The position numbers and the translations under genes were made by a program. 64,000 bases of DNA from Acetobacteraceae bacterium (GTDB taxonomy: Bacteria; Pseudomonadota; Alphaproteobacteria; Acetobacterales; Acetobacteraceae): positions 1 to 64,000 of the forward strand of contig JARLIM010000027.1 of NCBI GenBank assembly GCA_031291725.1. Reading direction: 5' to 3'. This document shows, one piece after another, positions 58,020-64,000 of this stretch. Under the pieces are notes generated by a model. It made no database searches and was not told the DNA's origin. It was given only the letters and a program-made list of their open reading frames with translations. Every line of letters starts with the position of its first letter. Positions within the stretch are counted from its first letter, which is position 1.

Positions 58020-59091
58020 ACCAGCCGCGCACCCAGTGTCGGGCGGGCATCTCGAACCAGGTGTAGGACAAACCGGAGAACGCCAGCACCAGCGCCAATG
58101 TCACCCCATTGGCCAACACCCCCGCCCCCATCACGCCCAGCCCTGCCGAGAGTGCGGCAATGCCGTCGCGCAGCGGGATGAAGGCGGCGTGCCAGAGATA
58201 GAGCGAGAACGAGATCGTCCCCAACCAGCACATCCAGCCCGCGGCAAACCAGTGCGCCACCGGGGATCGACCTTCCGCCAGACCGGGCAGCAACAGGCAG
58301 CACGCCAGCACGAAGGGCAGATCCATCGATTTGAACGGCAGGCAGGCCACCATCGCCGTCACACAGGCGAGCATCCAGCCCGAGCCGCCAAACCGCGTGC
58401 TTCGCCCCGCCGCCTCCCACCAGCGCCATATCAGCAGCCCCAGGGTGAATTCCGGCCCGCAGCGCAGATACAGCAGCCGATTATCCAACACGCCGAGCGC
58501 GCCCGGAACCCCGCCATTCCACCGCGCATCCAACACCGAGGTCAGCACCAGCAACCCCGCGCACAGCAGCGCCACGGCCACCGTCCAACGCTGCGACAGG
58601 CGCAGGCCGATCAGGCAGAAGATCGGGAAGAACAGATTGAGCGTCCATTCCACGCTCACCGCCCAGCTTGGCCCGTCCAGCGCGTTGACGTCCCAGAACG
58701 TGGTGTCCGCCATCAGCAGGTTCGACGCCACCACGCCGGGCGTGATCCATCCCGCATCGGGCTCCACTGTGAACCACAGCACCAGACTGGCGAGTGCCGT
58801 CAGCAGATAGAGCGGATAGAGCCGCGCCAGACGGCTCAGCAGGAACCGCCAGTAGCCATGCCAAACCGACGCCCCCACATGCGAGGCATGCGCCAGCCCC
58901 AACACGAAGCCGGACATGATCATGAACAGATCAACCGCCGCGTAACCATGCAACGCGATATCGCGGCCAATTCCGGTCCAGTGCGGCCCCGCCCAATGGC
59001 ACGCCACCACCCACAACGCCGCAATCCCGCGCATGCCGGTGATCGGCTTGATCTCGGAATGTGCCCGCTTGGCCTTCACAGTATCGACCAC
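57973..59091 (-). CDS. Acyltransferase 3 family membrane protein
   Basis: IKPITGMRGIAALWVVACHW ... GYAAVDLFMIMSGFVLGLAHA ... FLLSRLARLYPLYLLTALA; overlaps the convergent M20 gene by 47 bp. Confidence 0.9.
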   Translation of the reverse strand: MVDTVKAKRAHSEIKPITGMRGIAALWVVACHWAGPHWTGIGRDIALHGYAAVDLFMIMSGFVLGLAHASHVGASVWHGYWRFLLSRLARLYPLYLLTALASLVLWFTVEPDAGWITPGVVASNLLMADTTFWDVNALDGPSWAVSVEWTLNLFFPIFCLIGLRLSQRWTVAVALLCAGLLVLTSVLDARWNGGVPGALGVLDNRLLYLRCGPEFTLGLLIWRWWEAAGRSTRFGGSGWMLACVTAMVACLPFKSMDLPFVLACCLLLPGLAEGRSPVAHWFAAGWMCWLGTISFSLYLWHAAFIPLRDGIAALSAGLGVMGAGVLANGVTLALVLAFSGLSYTWFEMPARHWVRGWFTQPRPVSPPHPATR

Positions 59092-59434
59092 ATCACCCCC
59101 GATGCCTTTTCAATAAAGGATCAATGAAATATCTAAAATGTGCAATTAAATCAATAATAAAGCAATGATGCAATTCAGCATCGCCATCGAACGCCGCATT
59201 TGGAAGTGTCAGCGCGGCTTATGCGTGAGCCGCTGATAGCTTCCTCATGCGGACGTCGGGCTATCTTTCGATGGCTCTCCGGCTCGGAGGCTAAGGGCGC
59301 CGTGGACGCCTTGCAAGATTTTTGGCCCGCCCGAGCGTCAATCCACTGTCAAATCGCCACAGCAGCACGCTGGCGATTTTCCGCGGCGCAGACCACAAAG
59401 AGCGTAGGACCGACATAACGGCGAAGGCGCAGGC

Positions 59435-60013
59435 ATGAGACAGGAAATCGACCGGCTATTCGCCCAGATCCACGCCGCGGAGGATGAGATCGAGCGTTTG
59501 CTGGAGACCAGCCGCTCCCAGTTCCGCTACCGGATCGCCAAGGGCAAAGCGCGCTTCGATGCCGAAATCGCCCTACAACACAAGCGGATGCGCACCGGCA
59601 TTCTGCGCTATCTCGCCCAGACGCCCCTCCGCCACCTCCTCGCCGCCCCGTTTATTTATGGCATGCTCATCCCGTTCATGATCTTGGATGTGTCCTTGAC
59701 GGTCTATCAATGGATCTGCTTCTCCGCCTGGGGAATCAGCCGGGTTCGACGTCGGCCATATATTGTCATGGACCGCCATCGTCTGGGTTATCTCAACGCC
59801 ATTGAGAAAACCAACTGCCTCTATTGCAGCTACGCCAACGGCCTGCTGGCCTATGCGCGGGAGATTGCCGGGCGGACCGAGCAATATTGGTGCCCGATCC
59901 GTCATGCCACCCAAGTGCGGGGGCCGCACGCGCGCTATGCCAATTTCATCGATTACGGCGATGCAGAAGGCTATCGCGCGAAGCTTGAGGAATTGCGGGC
60001 CAAACTGCACTGA
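59435..60013 (+). CDS. Conserved hypothetical protein with Cys-rich motif
   Basis: IEKTNCLYCSYANGLLAYAREIAGRTEQYWCPIRHATQVRGPHARYANFIDYGDAEGYRAKLEELRAKLH; central hydrophobic segment. Confidence 0.7.
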   Translation: MRQEIDRLFAQIHAAEDEIERLLETSRSQFRYRIAKGKARFDAEIALQHKRMRTGILRYLAQTPLRHLLAAPFIYGMLIPFMILDVSLTVYQWICFSAWGISRVRRRPYIVMDRHRLGYLNAIEKTNCLYCSYANGLLAYAREIAGRTEQYWCPIRHATQVRGPHARYANFIDYGDAEGYRAKLEELRAKLH

Positions 60014-60147
60014 TACGCCAACTCCCACACGTTTGCATCGCGGCGGCGTTCAGGCGGTGCCATTGCCTCCGCGCACGAGAAGGCCGCGCAAGCAACGCGC
60101 CGGCCTGCCTGACCATGATGCGGGTCCGGGCACCTTCATTCGGGCGC

Positions 60148-60555
60148 TCAGTCGCGCGATCTGTGTATCGCCAGTCCCACAAACTCAATTGGCGCGCGAA
60201 ACTGTCCGACGTGCAAACGCAACGCCATCCGCTGGCGCAGCAGAGAAGGCAAGCCGAATGACAGCGATATATTGAAATTCTTCTGCCACGCGCTTGTGCG
60301 TAGCTTGCGCAATAGCTCAAGCCCTTGCGCGGCCTCCTCGGTCGGATCCTGCGGCAATTTGTAGACATCGCGCAGCAGGCCTGCAATCTCCAACTCGGTG
60401 TTCTTGCCGTTGCTCAGCTCAAGAATGAGCCCGGCAATATGATTCAGATAATGCAACTTATCCCGATTGGGTTGATAAACCACGTAGCCGTCATCGACGA
60501 TGTTGATTTCCAAACCTTCTTCGCGACTCGGAAATTCGGTACCATTTGCATACAT
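60148..60555 (-). CDS. PqqD-like (RRE-fold) protein
   Basis: INIVDDGYVVYQPNRDKLHYLNHIAGLILELSNGKNTELEIAGLLRDVYKLPQDPTEEAAQGLELLRKL matches the PqqD pattern. Confidence 0.7.
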   Translation of the reverse strand: MYANGTEFPSREEGLEINIVDDGYVVYQPNRDKLHYLNHIAGLILELSNGKNTELEIAGLLRDVYKLPQDPTEEAAQGLELLRKLRTSAWQKNFNISLSFGLPSLLRQRMALRLHVGQFRAPIEFVGLAIHRSRD

Positions 60556-60597
60556 TTGTTGTTCCGGTCGTTCAACAAGGTATGGATGTCTATCGGA

Positions 60598-61863
60598 TTA
60601 AGGCAGCCGACGCGCCCGGTCCAGCAGATCGGCAACGCGTCGGCCGAGCGTGTCGCGGCTATGTCGGTCAACAACGAACCGCCAAGCGTTCTCGGCCAAG
60701 TGGTTGGCAAGCTCCGGCCGGTCATGCAAACGGCGACAGGCAGCGGCGAACTCGGCGGTGAGATTGGCGCGCACATACTGCACGCCGTTGGTGATCTCCA
60801 ACCCTTCGGCGCCGATATCGCTTGCCACCACCGGCACGCCATGCGCGAAAGCCTCCAGAATCTTGAGCCGCGTGCCGCCGCCTGCACGCAATGGAACCAG
60901 AGCAATATCGGCTTGCGCATAATAGGGCGACAAATCGCTCACCGCGCCGTGCAGCCTGACATCCGGGTCGTCCGACGACACGCCCGGATCGCCAGGACCG
61001 ATGATGTCGAGCTCCGCATCGATCCCCTCGCCGCGCAGGGCGGGTAAGATATTGACCACCATTTGCCGCACGGCGTCCGCATTGGGCGGATAGGACAGGT
61101 TTCCGACGAAGATCAGGCGCAGCTTTGCTCCAACCGGGCGGCGGCGCGGCAAGGCGGGCGGCACGTCGCAGATATTGGGCAGCACCGACAAACGCGCCGC
61201 CGGATGCTCGGCTGCCAGTCGCGCGGCATCCTGCTCCGAACAGACGGTCACGCCATCGAATTGCGGCAGCACACCACGCGCCAAGGCGGCGAATTTCCGT
61301 GCCTCGGCTTCTGCGGCATCGGCCGCAGCGTTGTCGCCTTCCTGACGGTGCAGAGCGGCGATGCGGATGAAGGTCAGCGCGTCATCCTCGTCCAGATCGA
61401 GCAGACCAACCGGCCGCGTCGCCTTCTCCAACAGCATTCCGGCCAGTGGAGCCAGGTAGAGGCGCATCGCCAACAGCGTCACCGGGACCGTATTGCCCAG
61501 CCATGCGAGCACTTGCCGTTCTGCCGCCGGCGTGCACCCCCGCGACAGCCAAGGTCTTGAATAGGCCGCGACTTGATGTCGCCGTTCATCCGGATCGCTC
61601 ACCCGTCCGATCAGTCCGGCATGGGTGTCCAGGGCGGCTGCAAGGTTGAGAATGCCAACGCGCTCCACCGAAGCCGCGACGCGGTCGGGTGGCACGGTGG
61701 GACCGCCCGCCACCGGGACAATGTAGAGATGGACGCGGAAATGCCGAGCCGCTGCCTCGATCAGATGCCCAGCACGCAGGCTAAGCCCGGATTTGGCGGC
61801 GAAGGGCATGATCGGCGACAGAAACAGCAGATCGGGCCGCACGATGTGTGATCCCGGCCTCAT
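60598..61863 (-). CDS. Glycosyltransferase family 4
   Basis: LRLIFVGNLSYPPNADAVRQMVVNILPAL ... ADIALVPLRAGGGTRLKILEAFAHGVPVVASDIGAEGLEI. Confidence 0.88.
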   Translation of the reverse strand: MRPGSHIVRPDLLFLSPIMPFAAKSGLSLRAGHLIEAAARHFRVHLYIVPVAGGPTVPPDRVAASVERVGILNLAAALDTHAGLIGRVSDPDERRHQVAAYSRPWLSRGCTPAAERQVLAWLGNTVPVTLLAMRLYLAPLAGMLLEKATRPVGLLDLDEDDALTFIRIAALHRQEGDNAAADAAEAEARKFAALARGVLPQFDGVTVCSEQDAARLAAEHPAARLSVLPNICDVPPALPRRRPVGAKLRLIFVGNLSYPPNADAVRQMVVNILPALRGEGIDAELDIIGPGDPGVSSDDPDVRLHGAVSDLSPYYAQADIALVPLRAGGGTRLKILEAFAHGVPVVASDIGAEGLEITNGVQYVRANLTAEFAAACRRLHDRPELANHLAENAWRFVVDRHSRDTLGRRVADLLDRARRLP

Positions 61864-62645
61864 CGCCGGGGCACGGGTTCATAGCGGTAGGCGAGATTGT
61901 CGGTATGGCTCTGCCAGCCCGTGCCGTCCCGTCGAGGCGGGGCGACCGCATCCGACACGCCGCCCGCCGATGCTGGGCCGTCGCCAAGGGCACGGATCGT
62001 CACCGTCCCCTCCGCCACCGCCACCGCGCCACGCCAAGCGCCATCCGCGCCCTGGTGCAAGGCGCAGCGCAGAACGCCGCCGCCAAACAGTCGCAGCTCT
62101 ATCCCGTCTGCGCCGTCTGCCAGGCACCAGTACCGGAGGGCATCGCGTGCGCCCTCGCCTATCCGGTGGTCTGGCAGCAGGACGAGCTTGCCGTCTCCCA
62201 TTCCCTCCCAATGCTGGTGGAACACACCCAGGCGGGCAAAATCATGCTCCATCGCGCGCGTGGCCAAAGAGCGTTCGGGGTCACGCTGACCGAAGCAATG
62301 CTCGATCAGACGCGGCGGATGACGAATCAGGTGGAAGGGCTGATCGATCATCCGCCATGCGATGTAGAACATGTCCTTGTCGCCATAGAGCATGTCGTCA
62401 AACTGGCGATGGTCCTGGTTCATCCAGTTGGCCAGATGCAGGGCGCGCCAATGCCGGGCTTTATCGATGACCAGTTGACCCGTCTCAAAAGAAGCTCCCG
62501 GTTCGAACGATAAGCCGCAAATCGCCCAGATCGGGTTTTCCTGCCGCAGCCTTACACGATCCGGCCAGAACAATGCGCCGGTCTCGACATAAGGCATAGG
62601 GGTTCTCGCAGACTGAAGTGGCGGGTCTTCCAGATCATAGGACAA
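61860..62645 (-). CDS. GT71-like (MNN1-type) mannosyltransferase, apparently C-terminal part only
   Basis: YVETGALFWPDRVRLRQENPIWAICG...FETGQLVIDKARHWRALHLANWMNQ...LYGDKDMFYIAWRMI; expected N-terminal domain absent, replaced upstream by a TonB receptor. Confidence 0.55.
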   Translation of the reverse strand: MSYDLEDPPLQSARTPMPYVETGALFWPDRVRLRQENPIWAICGLSFEPGASFETGQLVIDKARHWRALHLANWMNQDHRQFDDMLYGDKDMFYIAWRMIDQPFHLIRHPPRLIEHCFGQRDPERSLATRAMEHDFARLGVFHQHWEGMGDGKLVLLPDHRIGEGARDALRYWCLADGADGIELRLFGGGVLRCALHQGADGAWRGAVAVAEGTVTIRALGDGPASAGGVSDAVAPPRRDGTGWQSHTDNLAYRYEPVPRR

Positions 62646-62693
62646 GGCGATGCATACGCCCCGTCTCGTTGGTCGTCGGCGTGAACCAGCAGC

Positions 62694-64000
62694 TCAAAAA
62701 TGCTGCGACAGGCTGGCCAGGATCGTGCGACGCATGCCGTATTGCGGTGCGCCGACCCCAACCCCGGTGCCGTTGCGGATCTGGTAGACCTCGTCGCCGA
62801 CATTGAGCACGTCCAGCCGCACCATCGTGCCCGGCCGCAACTTGTGCATCAGCGCCAGATTGACCGGCACATAGGTCGGCAACGCGATGCCGTTCGGCAC
62901 TCCGCCCGCGATGGAGGCGCGCAGCCCGCTCTGCACGATGATGTCCGTCGACACCCGCGTCGGGGTGTCGCTGTCGGCGTTCCAGGTATAGGCCGCGCCG
63001 GCCGAGCCGCTCCAGCTCTGGTCGTGGTCGAGATGGATCGGGTTGTTGGCGATATAGGCCAGCTCGTCCGGGCCGAAATTGAACTCGGCCGAGGTGATTG
63101 TCTGCCCCATCGCGCGCGACCACGCCGCGTTGGCGTAGATCGACCACGGGCCGCGATCGTAGCTGGTGGTGAACTCGACGCCCTGCTGGGTTCCCTTGGC
63201 GTAGTTGAAGGCCGCCAGAATGACCGGCGCGCCGAACTGGCCTTCGTCGATCAGGTTGTGGGCAATCTTGTAGTAGGCATCCACGCCCACCGTCAGGCCG
63301 GGGGCAAGCAGGTGGCTCATGCCGAGATCGAAGTAATGCGAGCGTTCGGCGCGCACCGGATCGTCCGCCGTCACCGAGGGGGCCGCGGTGGTGTTGAGGA
63401 ACTGGCCGATCGTGCCGGCGGAGACCAACTCGAACGGCGGCGGCACGAAATAGCGCGCGTAGCCAGCATGCAGCGTGGTGTCGGGCGTGGCCTGCCAGAC
63501 CACGTTCAGACGCGGGCTGAGCTGATTCTCGTTGGTGAACTCGTCCACCGCGTCGAAGCGCAGCCCGGCATTGATCGTCACATGCGGCAGGATGCGCCAT
63601 TCGTCCTGCAAATAGAGACCATAGAGGCTGCCGGCCTTGAGGAAGCTGCTGGCGATGGTGAGCGGGGTTTCGCTGGTCGGATTGCCGCTGGCATCGACCG
63701 GCAGCACCTGCGACAGCGTGCGCGCGCCGGTGGTCGCCTGCTGGGCCAGGAAGCCGGCGCGCAGGGTGTGGGCATCGTTGACCTGCCAGCTGGCGTCGGT
63801 CTGCGTGCCGACGGCGGTGGTGGTGCGGCTGGCCTGTTGGGCGATGCCGGTGAAGAGCAGGTCGCCGAGCGGATCGGGGGTGAAATTCACCGCGCTGTCC
63901 CGGACATAGGCCGAGACCTGGAGATCGAGCGCGCCGACATGCTTCTGCAACGACAGAATGCCGAATTCGGTGCGTTCGCTTTGGTGCTCGTTCAGTGTGG
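62694..64000 (-). CDS. TonB-dependent receptor, C-terminal part (N-terminus beyond right edge)
   Basis: LYLQDEWRILPHVTINAGLRFDAVDEFTNENQLSPRLNVVWQATPDTTLHAGYARYFVPP ... terminal ILASLSQHF. Confidence 0.9.
   Translation of the reverse strand, partial: TLNEHQSERTEFGILSLQKHVGALDLQVSAYVRDSAVNFTPDPLGDLLFTGIAQQASRTTTAVGTQTDASWQVNDAHTLRAGFLAQQATTGARTLSQVLPVDASGNPTSETPLTIASSFLKAGSLYGLYLQDEWRILPHVTINAGLRFDAVDEFTNENQLSPRLNVVWQATPDTTLHAGYARYFVPPPFELVSAGTIGQFLNTTAAPSVTADDPVRAERSHYFDLGMSHLLAPGLTVGVDAYYKIAHNLIDEGQFGAPVILAAFNYAKGTQQGVEFTTSYDRGPWSIYANAAWSRAMGQTITSAEFNFGPDELAYIANNPIHLDHDQSWSGSAGAAYTWNADSDTPTRVSTDIIVQSGLRASIAGGVPNGIALPTYVPVNLALMHKLRPGTMVRLDVLNVGDEVYQIRNGTGVGVGAPQYGMRRTILASLSQHF

Noticed and set aside
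1-64000. CRISPR arrays, rRNA genes, prophage modules, classical antiphage defence genes
   Set aside because: No regularly spaced repeats, rRNA motifs, phage structural genes or recognisable defence cassettes noticed.

Overview
The window is a GC-rich chromosomal segment from an alphaproteobacterium-like genome. Taxonomy is inferred only from composition and gene content. It is dominated by a large exopolysaccharide (EPS) biosynthesis and modification region. The core is an exosortase A (XrtA/PEP-CTERM)-type EPS locus at about 3.0-19.9 kb: TPR lipoprotein PrsT, sugar transferase, export lipoprotein, chain-length determinant, tyrosine kinase, outer-membrane barrel, ATPase, deacetylase, FemAB, and exosortase with an EpsI-like tail. 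A tRNA-like gene with an unusual apparent anticodon splits the locus. Next come cysNC and cysD (PAPS synthesis). They sit beside a mosaic, partly AT-rich island (about 22.7-33.9 kb) that carries a Stf0-like sulfotransferase, a frameshifted IS3-type element, methyltransferase and glycosyltransferase genes, a repeat-domain small protein, and an AlgX/AlgJ-like protein. Further right are rfbBAC without rfbD, a secreted TIM-barrel-like protein, and a TetR/OsmC/acyl-CoA-dehydrogenase-like/ferredoxin/cynABD/cynS cluster. These are followed by further EPS modification genes (epimerase, CelD-like acyltransferases, MBOAT plus AlgJ-like) and amino-acid and thiamine metabolism genes. The right end has a PqqD-like/GT4/GT71-like group and a TonB-dependent receptor that runs off the edge. 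All product calls come from reading translated motifs; no database search was run.
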